Of a stretch of DNA of 35,580 nt, positions 1 to 8,240 are shown one piece after another. The notes beneath the pieces were generated by a model that saw nothing but the letters and a program-made list of their open reading frames with translations, made no database searches and was not told the origin of the DNA. Position 1 is the first letter of the stretch; every line of letters begins with the position of its first letter. The DNA is from Bacteroidales bacterium (GTDB lineage Bacteria; Bacteroidota; Bacteroidia; Bacteroidales; 4484-276), in NCBI GenBank assembly GCA_029934065.1, contig JAOZMX010000007.1, positions 1 to 35,580 on the forward strand, in the 5' to 3' direction. Position numbers and translations under genes: made by a program.

Positions 1-431
1 CCCCAGATCAGTTTCTTTCCGAATCCCAGCCTGTTGTCCGTCATTTTGATAAAATCGGGCCGGATACCCCACAAGTGCAAGTCTTTCAGCCGGGCAACCG
101 GAAATTTCTTCAGGTATGCTTTGGCGGCTTTTTTCAGCATGCCGCCTTCCAATTCGAACATTGTGCCGGTAAACTGTATCCCTCTGATTTTCCCCACCAT
201 GGTAGTTTCCAGTGCCACTGCACCGGCCACCCTGTCCTGCTGTTCCACATCGCGGATGTGCCTGGTATCCCTGTCGGAAGTACAAACAAACAAATTTTCG
301 TCATCGAGGTAAACATAAAAACAGGAACAGGTATAGGGCCGGTTATCGTTTGAAGTGGCCAGCGTCAGAATATGATGTTCGCGGATGAATTCGATAATTC
401 GCAGGTCAATGGTGTTTGTGTGGTTTGTCAT
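1..431 (-). CDS. pyridoxamine 5'-phosphate oxidase-like (FMN-binding split barrel) family protein, C-terminus truncated by window edge
   Basis: Manual minus-strand translation from ATG at 431: MTNHTNTIDLRIIEFIREHHILTLATSNDNRPYTCSCFYVYLDDENLFVCTSDRDTRHIRDVEQQDRVAGAVALETTMVGKIRGIQFTGTMFELEGG..., open to the window edge. HHILTLAT...PY...FYVYLD resembles the YhbP/PNPOx-like fold. Confidence 0.75.
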   Translation of the reverse strand, partial: MTNHTNTIDLRIIEFIREHHILTLATSNDNRPYTCSCFYVYLDDENLFVCTSDRDTRHIRDVEQQDRVAGAVALETTMVGKIRGIQFTGTMFELEGGMLKKAAKAYLKKFPVARLKDLHLWGIRPDFIKMTDNRLGFGKKLIW

Positions 432-477
432 CGGTTTTCGGTTTTCAGCAGTGGTACTCTTTCTCTTTGATACCGGA

Positions 478-3400
478 TTAAAAATCAAGACTCAATGAAA
501 AGTAGAACTTGGGTTTTTTGTTGATTTTACCGTCTTCCACGCCCCATGCCAGATCGCCTTTGACAAAATACCCCAGCATTTTGGTTCGTGCACCAAAGCC
601 GAATCCTCCGATAATGGGGTCTTTTTCGTACTGAACACGGATGTGCAGCGGGCCGGAATCAACATAGCGCGTGAAGAGGATATTGTCCTTGTCGTACGGG
701 TTCCATCCGCTCCATGCCGTCCCGACATCACCGAAGGTTACCAACTGGAAATTATTGATCATCTCCGATTTGATGGGCCGGTTGAGAAGATAACGAAACA
801 CCGGAAACCGCAGCTCGGAATTGATCAGTAAAAAGTTGTTTCCGTTGCGTATGTTCTGATTGAACCCGCGCATGTTGGTCGCCAGCGCCTGGTAAGCCCA
901 ATGCTGACTGTAATCAACCGGTGTTCCCTGCTCAAAGTCGGCAGCAATCCAACTGTCGGTACCACCCATGTAGTACATCAGCTTTTCCGACCCGAAATTG
1001 GTGCTTCCCGCAAAGCGGTTTGCCCAGATAAACTGTCTGTGGATGCGGATGTATTTCCTGAAATCAAAACCGAGTACGATCAGATTTCTTCCCTTGTAGC
1101 TCAACAATTGGTTGTATTCGCCGAAGATCATAAAACGGTTGCCTTCGAGCAGGTTGAGGCCGATGGGCTTGCTGTCGTCGTAAATGAGTTGTCCTTTGGC
1201 GCCTGTCCAGTTGTAGTTTGTGTTGGGATACATGAGTGAATAATCATCCGGGCCGGCCAGCACATAAGTTTCATTCCGGAATGAGAAAGTGGCCCGCACA
1301 CGCAGCACCCTGCTCAACGGATAGGTGAGCATAAAAAACCCTTCATTGGAATACTGGCGTCGCACATAGGCCGAAATGATCGGCTGTTCCGAAGAACGAC
1401 GCTGGAAAACAAATTCTTTGTCCAGCCGCTTTTTCAGGTTGGCAAAACTGGCAAAATACTCCTTGCTCACCAGATCAAGCGAAATCCTGAAACCGCCGAT
1501 GATACGGTAGTCTTCCATCAGGTCGGTGATTCCCAGTTTGAAAGTCGGACTCAATCCCGGAGGCTCGTAATAAGGATTCAGGTTGAATCCGGGAACGGGA
1601 CTGTTGGTGTTCTCGGTTGGAGTGAGGTAACCCGAAAACGGCTGATACGTTTGGTTGAGGTAGGAAAAATCAATTTGTGTAACAATTTTGTTGACGGAAA
1701 ATTCCACATTGTAATTTCTCTGCTTCGGGATGACGAATTCGTCATTTTTCTTTTGTTTTCCGGCGATTTGTTGATAATGCTTTTGGATGAAAGACATGGT
1801 GCTGTCCGACATGTTCATTTTAACGATCCCCTGCTTGTCGAGCTGATAATTTTCGAGATCGATTTTACCCGGTATTTGATTGCCGGAGTTGTCCGTCTCA
1901 AACGGCAACTGGTCATTCTTCATCACATTTCTGAAACTTTTTCGCTGTCGTTTGGGTACGGGAGGGCTGATGATTGTTGTCGTATCCGGAGTTGTTGATT
2001 CCGGCTTTCGGGTGGTTTTTGCCGGGGCCGAAACAACAAGCCGGTTCATAAAGGATGTGTTTTGGAGTTGCTCGCTTTGAAGATAACCGGGCAACAGAAG
2101 CTGGTCGGTATAAAGATAATCGTAAAGATCACGGTTCATGATAAATGTTTTCATGCCCGACCGGGGTGTGATGCAATGTTCGGTAATGTTGCGCGAGAAG
2201 TTGGTTACAGGGAACGACCGCGTAAAATACCTGTAATGTACCGTTGTGTCAACAAAAGCAACGGTGCTGTCGAGTTTCCCGATGTATTCGTTGTAAATGC
2301 CGTTCTCGTCGCTCAAGTACGAAACGTAACCGGGAGCATATTCCATGGGTTGCATCTCGTTGGCCAAAGGCGTGTTGGTTACCCTGCGCAAAAGCGGGCT
2401 TCTGTTCTTATAGTTGAGAATAAAAACGTCGTAGGTCTCCGGCAAAAGCTCGTTGGGATGTGGCGTGAGGCCGAAATGCAAGGTGTCGCCCGTACGGTTG
2501 GAACTGAAAATGATCCGTGAAGAGTGATCGAGGAAGTGGGGATTCAGATCGTCGTAAATGTCGTTGGTAAGTTGTTCGTAACTCCCCGAAGAGATATGAA
2601 AAACAAAAATATCCGATTGTCCTTTTTGTACCGCCGAAAAGACCAGCGAACGCCCGTCCTGGGAATAGGAAAAATCAACGATCTTTTCAAACCCGAAAAT
2701 ATTCTGATTGTTCCACTTCCGCTCGTCAACATCATAAAACCAGAGCCATATCAGCCCTTTTTTCTCAACGATCATCGCCATGACTTTTCCTGTGGGATGC
2801 CATGCAATGAGTGGATAAGAATAATCCACTTTTTCGTCAAGCTTGTATCCTCCCGTAAATATTTTTTTCAGTTTCCGGGTCTCAAGGTCGTAAAGCCAGA
2901 TTTTGTACTTCCCCGATTCATTGGTGGCAAAAGTTGCGTAAACCCCGTCGGGACTTACCTGCAACTCACTGTATTTCCTTTTGGTCTTAAAACGTTTCAA
3001 AACCCTTCTTCCTTCCATGTGCAGTTGCTCGTCGGGAAGGTTTGCCAACGCAGTATCATTTTGATAGATATCCTTGTAAAAATCAAACCATTCTTTGTAG
3101 AGGGTTTTCATCGAAGCACCCAAAACATATTGAAATCCCGTTTCCACATTGCGGCTTACCTGGGTCATGTTGATGATGTTGGGCACAACGGCCTTGCCGT
3201 ATTTCAAAGCAATGAACCTCCAGAATGAATGACCTGCGTTGGTAACAAGCGTTTCGTCCATGGTGAGCTGGGTGAATTTTTTATACTTACCCGACAGGAT
3301 CACATTTCGCATCCAGTTGTCGATTTCGGTATTCCACGGATCACTCAAATAGGTGATCAGACCTTTGGTGTACCATGCGGGAAAACTTTGGAAAATGTTG

Positions 3401-3927
3401 TTCATCATCTGCGACCCCAGATTTGTCCCGAAAATCGCATTGCTCAATAGGACATGAATAATGCCCTCCCTGATCTGTAGGTCGAAATTGACCAGACTGC
3501 CGTCGAAATAGAGAACAACCTTATTGCCCAAAACATGCGTTACACCGCCAATGTTGTATTGTTCGTCGGCTGCCAGCCCGATATTACTTTGTTTGAGCTC
3601 ATTAAGATTATTGAAAATGATGAACTGGATTTTCCCTTCCAGATAGGTGTCCAGCTCATTTTCCAGATGAGGCAATTCTTTGGAAACATATTTGGCCGTA
3701 TGGACGGCAAGCTCTTTCCCGTTCAGGTAAAAATAGGTGTCGAAACGTTTAAATTTGTAATAGGTCCAGAAAAATTCTTTGAACTGAACGCGGCTTCTGC
3801 CGAATTCCATTTGATAACCATTGTAAAATTGTGCACTTGCAGGCATGGGAATAGCCAAAGGAGCCAGCACTACAATGGCCAGCAACCATAACATACGGTA
3901 GCGAAAACGTTGTACAGATACCTTCAT
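478..3927 (-). CDS. TolB/PD40-like beta-propeller protein with C-terminal Omp85/D15-like outer-membrane barrel
   Basis: 1149-aa ORF with signal peptide (LLAIVVLAPLAIPMPASA), propeller motifs (LQVSPDGVYATFATNESGKYKIWLYDLETRKLKKI; FSYSQDGRSLVFSAVQKGQSDIFVFHISSGSYEQLTNDIYDDLNPHFLDHSSRIIFSSNRTGD), and a C-terminus with NMRGF and terminal aromatic F typical of Omp85 barrels. Confidence 0.8.
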   Translation of the reverse strand: MKVSVQRFRYRMLWLLAIVVLAPLAIPMPASAQFYNGYQMEFGRSRVQFKEFFWTYYKFKRFDTYFYLNGKELAVHTAKYVSKELPHLENELDTYLEGKIQFIIFNNLNELKQSNIGLAADEQYNIGGVTHVLGNKVVLYFDGSLVNFDLQIREGIIHVLLSNAIFGTNLGSQMMNNIFQSFPAWYTKGLITYLSDPWNTEIDNWMRNVILSGKYKKFTQLTMDETLVTNAGHSFWRFIALKYGKAVVPNIINMTQVSRNVETGFQYVLGASMKTLYKEWFDFYKDIYQNDTALANLPDEQLHMEGRRVLKRFKTKRKYSELQVSPDGVYATFATNESGKYKIWLYDLETRKLKKIFTGGYKLDEKVDYSYPLIAWHPTGKVMAMIVEKKGLIWLWFYDVDERKWNNQNIFGFEKIVDFSYSQDGRSLVFSAVQKGQSDIFVFHISSGSYEQLTNDIYDDLNPHFLDHSSRIIFSSNRTGDTLHFGLTPHPNELLPETYDVFILNYKNRSPLLRRVTNTPLANEMQPMEYAPGYVSYLSDENGIYNEYIGKLDSTVAFVDTTVHYRYFTRSFPVTNFSRNITEHCITPRSGMKTFIMNRDLYDYLYTDQLLLPGYLQSEQLQNTSFMNRLVVSAPAKTTRKPESTTPDTTTIISPPVPKRQRKSFRNVMKNDQLPFETDNSGNQIPGKIDLENYQLDKQGIVKMNMSDSTMSFIQKHYQQIAGKQKKNDEFVIPKQRNYNVEFSVNKIVTQIDFSYLNQTYQPFSGYLTPTENTNSPVPGFNLNPYYEPPGLSPTFKLGITDLMEDYRIIGGFRISLDLVSKEYFASFANLKKRLDKEFVFQRRSSEQPIISAYVRRQYSNEGFFMLTYPLSRVLRVRATFSFRNETYVLAGPDDYSLMYPNTNYNWTGAKGQLIYDDSKPIGLNLLEGNRFMIFGEYNQLLSYKGRNLIVLGFDFRKYIRIHRQFIWANRFAGSTNFGSEKLMYYMGGTDSWIAADFEQGTPVDYSQHWAYQALATNMRGFNQNIRNGNNFLLINSELRFPVFRYLLNRPIKSEMINNFQLVTFGDVGTAWSGWNPYDKDNILFTRYVDSGPLHIRVQYEKDPIIGGFGFGARTKMLGYFVKGDLAWGVEDGKINKKPKFYFSLSLDF

Positions 3928-4020
3928 GGTCTGCTGTTATTTACCCTTTGGTGTTGCAAAGAAAACCAAAATACGGTAAAATACCCCGGTGGTTTTGTCT
4001 GTCGTACACAATTTTATTGA

Positions 4021-4028
4021 TAACTTTG
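4021..4028 (+). promoter_or_regulatory. putative Bacteroidota -7 element TAACTTTG upstream of the MBL hydrolase
   Basis: Matches TAnnTTTG; TTTG at 3994-3997 lies 23 nt upstream (slightly long); CDS starts at 4100. Confidence 0.45.
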
Positions 4029-4099
4029 TAAAAGATAAAATATTTTGTTGCACGGTGTGCAATGTCATTTCGTTACACCAACAAAAACACCTTTAATAT

Positions 4100-4741
4100 A
4101 TGACACGGATAGAAAAGCTTGTTTTCAACCCTTTTCAGGTAAATACGTATGTGGTTTTCGACGAGACGGGGGAGTGTTTGATCATTGACCCGGGATGCCA
4201 TGAGCCATACGAAGAGAAAAAACTGTTTTCCTTTATTGAATCAAACGGGCTGAAACCCGTGTGGCACCTTTATACCCATTGTCACATCGATCACATTTTG
4301 GGGAATGCTTATGTTTACAACACATGGGGATTGAAACCCGTCATGCACAAAGATTCGCTCCCCGTTTTCCGCGATGCACCCGATCATGCCCTGATTTATG
4401 GGATTGAAGGTTGTGAAATCGTTGAACCGGAGAAGTTCCTGAAAGAAGGCGACCGGGTGGATTTCGGCAATTCAAACCTCGAAGTGTTGCATACTCCGGG
4501 ACATGTTGACGGACACCTTTGCTTTGTTGCGCCGGAAGAAAAATTTGTGATTGTTGGAGATGTTTTGTTCAAAGACAGCATTGGCCGTACCGACTTGCCT
4601 ACGGGCGATTTCGATCTGCTGGCCGGTAGCATTCGCAACAAGCTTTACACCCTTGCTCCCGATTATGTGGTTTATCCGGGGCACGGGCCCGAAACCACCA
4701 TCAGCTACGAAATGGCCAACAATCCCTTTGTCTCCGGATAG
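4100..4741 (+). CDS. MBL-fold metallo-hydrolase (glyoxalase II-like)
   Basis: 213-aa ORF with THCHIDHILGN (HxHxDH), HTPGHVDGHLCF, GDVLFKDSIGRTDLPTGD and VYPGHGPETT motifs. Confidence 0.92.
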   Translation: MTRIEKLVFNPFQVNTYVVFDETGECLIIDPGCHEPYEEKKLFSFIESNGLKPVWHLYTHCHIDHILGNAYVYNTWGLKPVMHKDSLPVFRDAPDHALIYGIEGCEIVEPEKFLKEGDRVDFGNSNLEVLHTPGHVDGHLCFVAPEEKFVIVGDVLFKDSIGRTDLPTGDFDLLAGSIRNKLYTLAPDYVVYPGHGPETTISYEMANNPFVSG

Positions 4742-4985
4742 GGCGTTTAGGCGTTTGGCCTTCGGCCGTTCGGTGTTCGGTGTTCAGCGTTCGGCGTTCA
4801 GGGTTCAGCGTTTTGCCATCTCTCCAGTCGCTTCAGTCTCTTCGGTCGCTCCAGTCCTTCCAGTTCTTCTATCTCTTCGTTCCATCGTTCTATCGTCTCT
4901 CCATCTCCTCGTCTCTTCAGTCTCTTCAGTCCCTTCGCCCTCACTTTTGCCTTTTGATATCAGATTGATGATTAACGATTTCCCC

Positions 4986-5043
4986 TGTCCGCCGTAGCTT
5001 TAGCGATGGCGGATCGTTCGCCGAAGCCTTGGCGAAGGCGGTA
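4986..5043. repeat. REP-like double hairpin element
   Basis: TCCGCC(4988-4993)...GGCGGA(5008-5013) followed by TTCGCC(5017-5022)-GAAGCCTT-GGCGAA(5031-5036)GGCGG. Confidence 0.6.
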
Positions 5044-5120
5044 GATTTTAGAAGTAGCCTCCCCACACATCCAGACAGTGGCTAAATCCCTGACCACTAT
5101 TTTTTTCACTCCTAACGCAT

Positions 5121-5303
5121 CACTCCTAACCCCTTAACCCATAATTCTTTCCTTCTGCCTTCAGTCTTCCCCTGCGCCAGAAATTGATCATTGAGTGGTG
5201 AGTGTTGCTTATAGCTTATTTCCATCAAACCCACTTTCCACTGCCAATCACTTTCCACACTTAACTCCTTAACCCATAACTTTTTACTTTTGCCTTCTGC
5301 CTT
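5121..5303. repeat. imperfect direct repeat pair (copies ~5121-5160 and ~5258-5303)
   Basis: CACTCCTAACCCCTTAACCCATAATTCTTTCCTTCTGCC versus CACTTAACTCCTTAACCCATAACTTTTTACTTTTGCCTTCTGCC. Confidence 0.6.
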
Positions 5304-5317
5304 TTTACTTTCACTCC

Positions 5318-5989
5318 TCATAATATCTCAACCGGTATAATGATCTCGGAAGTGTTGTTTTTTGGTGAATTCACCATGTCGGAGATGCGGTAGGCATCCA
5401 TCAGCTTTGCCGGAAATGGGCGGAGCATGCCGGCAAGTTGTGTTTCATCATTACTTTTCAGCCAATGTTTTTCCATGTCGCGGGGAATGATAACGGGCAT
5501 CCGGTGATGGATTTCGGCCATCAGTTCGTTGGGTGAGGTAGTGATGATGGAAAATGTGTGAAGGATTTCACCGTCACGGTTTTTCCATTGATCCCATATC
5601 CCCGCCATCGAAAACAGCGGACGGTCTTTCAGGAAGATGCGGTAGGGGGTCTTTTTGCCGGTGAGGGGTTCTTTTCGCCATTCGTAAAAAGCATCGGCGG
5701 GAATTAGGCATCGCCGTTGCCGGAACGAACTCCTGAAAGCACCCTTTTCCGTAATGGTTTCGGCCCGCGCATTGATCAGCCTGTTGCCGATGGCCGGGTC
5801 TTTGGCCCAAAAGGGTATCAACCCCCAGCGGAAGCGCATCATTTTCCCTGGATTCTTGTTCGTGATCACCGGTAACATTTGCGAAGGTGCACAGTTGTAG
5901 TTGGGTTCGATCTCGCCCGCATCGACAGTGATGTCGTAATGCTCGTTAACGATTTTCAGCTCGGGGGCAAATGAATATCTACCGCACAT
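5318..5989 (-). CDS. SOS response-associated peptidase (SRAP / YedK / HMCES family)
   Basis: Starts MCGRYSF (catalytic Cys2); contains PNYNCAPSQMLPVI, RWGLIPFWAKD, INARAETITEKGAFRSSFRQRRCLIPADAFYEW and HHRMPVI. Confidence 0.95.
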   Translation of the reverse strand: MCGRYSFAPELKIVNEHYDITVDAGEIEPNYNCAPSQMLPVITNKNPGKMMRFRWGLIPFWAKDPAIGNRLINARAETITEKGAFRSSFRQRRCLIPADAFYEWRKEPLTGKKTPYRIFLKDRPLFSMAGIWDQWKNRDGEILHTFSIITTSPNELMAEIHHRMPVIIPRDMEKHWLKSNDETQLAGMLRPFPAKLMDAYRISDMVNSPKNNTSEIIIPVEIL

Positions 5990-6074
5990 GTAAATTATGA
6001 GTTAAAATGTTTTCAAATCCTGTTCCTGTAAGAAATTGTACTTTTTGGTATATGACTGACAAAGATAAAAATAT

Positions 6075-6082
6075 TACTTTTG
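6075..6082 (+). promoter_or_regulatory. putative -7 element TACTTTTG upstream of ahcY
   Basis: Matches TAnnTTTG, 37 nt before the ATG at 6119; no well-spaced -33 TTTG. Confidence 0.4.
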
Positions 6083-6118
6083 CGCACCGATTTGAAAATT
6101 TATTTAAAACGCTGAAAA

Positions 6119-7546
6119 ATGGGAAATACAGTAGTTGATACAAAATTGAAATACAAAGTTAAAGACATTTCTCTGGCCGAATGGGGGCGCAAAGAGATTG
6201 AAATTGCCGAAAAGGAGATGCCCGGATTAATGGCGATCCGCGAGAAATATTCCGGCGAAAAGCCGCTGAAAGGGGCTCGTATCAGCGGGTCGTTGCACAT
6301 GACGGTTCAAACCGCAGTGCTGATTGAAACACTGGTGGCTCTTGGCGCCGATGTCAGGTGGGCAAGTTGCAACATCTTCTCTACGCAGGATCATGCTGCT
6401 GCTGCCATCGCCGAACGCGGGATTCCCGTTTTTGCATGGAAAGGCGAAACGCTGGAAGAGTACTGGTGGTGCACCAATCAGGCATTGACATTCCCCGACG
6501 GTAAAGGCCCCAACCTGGTGGTGGATGACGGCGGCGACGCCACACTTCTGATCCACAAAGGCTATGCGGCAGAAGAAAAGCCCGAGCTTTTGAAATCAAC
6601 ACCGGCCAACAGCGAAGAAAAAGTGATCCTTAAGCTGCTTCAGGATATTTACGTCGAAAATCCCAATAAATGGCATCAGGTTGCTGCCGAATGGAAAGGT
6701 GTTTCGGAAGAGACCACCACCGGCGTACACCGCCTCTATCAGATGAAAGAAAGGGGTGAGCTGCTCGTGCCGGCCATCAACGTCAACGACTCGGTAACCA
6801 AATCGAAGTTCGACAATCTGTACGGTTGCCGCGAATCGCTTGCCGACGGCATCAAAAGAGCTACCGATGTGATGCTGGCCGGAAAAGTAGTGGTGATCCT
6901 CGGATATGGTGATGTGGGCAAAGGCTCCGCCAAATCCATGCGCTCGTACGGCGCCAGAGTTATCGTCACCGAAATTGACCCCATTTGCGCTTTGCAGGCT
7001 GCCATGGAAGGTTTTGAAGTGACAACGATAGATGAAGCCCTGAAGGAAGGTCAGATATTTGTAACGACCACAGGGAACAAGGATGTGATCACGCTGGAGC
7101 ACATGAAGCAAATGAAAGATGAAGCCATCGTTTGCAACATCGGCCATTTCGATAACGAGATACAGGTTGAAAAACTGGAAAGCGATCCCGATGTGAAGAA
7201 AGAAAATATCAAGCCGCAGGTGGATCGTTACCGTTTCGGTGACGGACATTCCATTTACCTGCTTGCCGAAGGGCGCCTCGTCAATCTGGGTTGTGCCACC
7301 GGACACCCCTCATTTGTGATGAGCAATTCGTTCTCCAATCAAACCCTGGCGCAAATCGACCTTTGGAAAAAAAGAGGTCAGTACGAAGTGGATGTGTACA
7401 GACTTCCCAAATACCTTGATGAAGAAGTTGCCCGTTTGCACCTCGATCAATTGGGTGTGAAACTTACCAAGCTGACACAGGAGCAGGCCGATTACCTTGG
7501 CGTACCGGTCGAGGGGCCATTCAAACCCGATCATTACAGGTATTAA
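6119..7546 (+). CDS. ahcY: adenosylhomocysteinase
   Basis: 475-aa [89 protein letters not shown]-terminal KPDHYRY. Confidence 0.98.
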   Translation: MGNTVVDTKLKYKVKDISLAEWGRKEIEIAEKEMPGLMAIREKYSGEKPLKGARISGSLHMTVQTAVLIETLVALGADVRWASCNIFSTQDHAAAAIAERGIPVFAWKGETLEEYWWCTNQALTFPDGKGPNLVVDDGGDATLLIHKGYAAEEKPELLKSTPANSEEKVILKLLQDIYVENPNKWHQVAAEWKGVSEETTTGVHRLYQMKERGELLVPAINVNDSVTKSKFDNLYGCRESLADGIKRATDVMLAGKVVVILGYGDVGKGSAKSMRSYGARVIVTEIDPICALQAAMEGFEVTTIDEALKEGQIFVTTTGNKDVITLEHMKQMKDEAIVCNIGHFDNEIQVEKLESDPDVKKENIKPQVDRYRFGDGHSIYLLAEGRLVNLGCATGHPSFVMSNSFSNQTLAQIDLWKKRGQYEVDVYRLPKYLDEEVARLHLDQLGVKLTKLTQEQADYLGVPVEGPFKPDHYRY

Positions 7547-7554
7547 ATTACAAT

Positions 7555-7586
7555 AAAAAAAGCATCCCAAAAGGATGCTTTTTTTT
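7555..7586. terminator. bidirectional intrinsic terminator between convergent ahcY and lipoprotein gene
   Basis: AAAAAA-AGCATCC-CAAAA-GGATGCT-TTTTTTT: 7-bp stem flanked by A tract and T tract. Confidence 0.85.
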
Positions 7587-7600
7587 ATTGGTTGAATAAC

Positions 7601-8077
7601 TTAATTGTAAATCTGAAGCATGTTCCCGTCGTAAACGGTTTTGAAGGCATACAGCGGAATGGTTGCAGGTCCCTTGGTCACCGATCCGTCCAGCAAAAGG
7701 TATTCCGAACCTGAACAGGTGTCCACAGCAAGTATCCCCGAATCGTCAACAATGATCCTGGCACAGCTTTCGGTTGATGTGGTGGTACAGCACTGCTCGG
7801 GTTTGTATGTGGGTGTCCGTTCATAAGCCTTGAATTCGTCCTGTGTGAACCGGTAAACAATGATCCCGCGGCTTGGCGGATTGGCGTACAGATAGGCCCA
7901 CCCTCCCACATTGTTCAGTTCGATGTATTCCGGGCTGTTGGGATTGATGGTGATGTTCACATAACCGGGATCAATCAGGGTGTCTTCATCCTTGTTGCAT
8001 CCTTCAAGCGCAATCGCCCCTGCAAATAATACGATTGCTCCGAGAAATAATGTTCGTGTTTTCATCAATCTTTTCAT
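7601..8077 (-). CDS. putative lipoprotein of unknown function
   Basis: ORF track starts at 8128, but MKRLMKTRTLFLGAIVLFAGAIALEGCNKDED (ATG at 8077) gives a lipoprotein signal with lipobox-like LEGC. Confidence 0.7.
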   Translation of the reverse strand: MKRLMKTRTLFLGAIVLFAGAIALEGCNKDEDTLIDPGYVNITINPNSPEYIELNNVGGWAYLYANPPSRGIIVYRFTQDEFKAYERTPTYKPEQCCTTTSTESCARIIVDDSGILAVDTCSGSEYLLLDGSVTKGPATIPLYAFKTVYDGNMLQIYN

Positions 8078-8189
8078 TGTTGTTATTTTACAACCAAACG
8101 CCAACACAACGGGATTATTTTTTGGCACTTACATCAAAGCATTCAATATTTTCGAATGGTAAACTTCGGCTCCGGTAAGAAAAAAAGAT

Positions 8190-8197
8190 TAATTTTG
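8190..8197 (+). promoter_or_regulatory. putative -7 element TAATTTTG upstream of the sensor kinase
   Basis: Matches TAnnTTTG; TTCG at 8165-8168 is 21 nt upstream; ATG at 8241. Confidence 0.45.
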
Positions 8198-8240
8198 AAT
8201 CAACTTTTGTTTCGGGAGATTTGATGTTTTGGTAATATTT

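Larger units (their letters stand above)
4742..5317. repeat. low-complexity / debris-like intergenic region
   Basis: GTTCGGTGTTCGGTGTTCAGCGTTCGGCGTTCAGGGTTCAG (~4769-4812), then degenerate nonamers related to TCTTCAGTC (~4818-4932), hairpins and a duplicated TTAACCCATAA...CCTTCTGCC motif. No plausible protein. Confidence 0.7.

Noticed and set aside
2524-3228. 234-aa plus-strand ORF inside the propeller/Omp85 gene
   Set aside because: Antisense shadow ORF; the minus-strand ORF has clear domain motifs across the same interval.
4551-4997. 148-aa plus-strand ORF and the nested 62-aa ORF (4780-4968)
   Set aside because: Overlaps the MBL hydrolase in another frame and then translates low-complexity repeats (SLQSLQSLRSLQS, VSSVASV); composition artefact.
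5112-5321. 69-aa minus-strand ORF
   Set aside because: Translation of the repeated TTAACCCATAA/CTTCTGCC motifs (KKLWVKELSV / KELWVKGLGV); no protein-like features.
6596-7306. 236-aa antisense ORF inside ahcY
   Set aside because: Opposite-strand shadow of a highly conserved gene; no recognisable motifs or initiation region.
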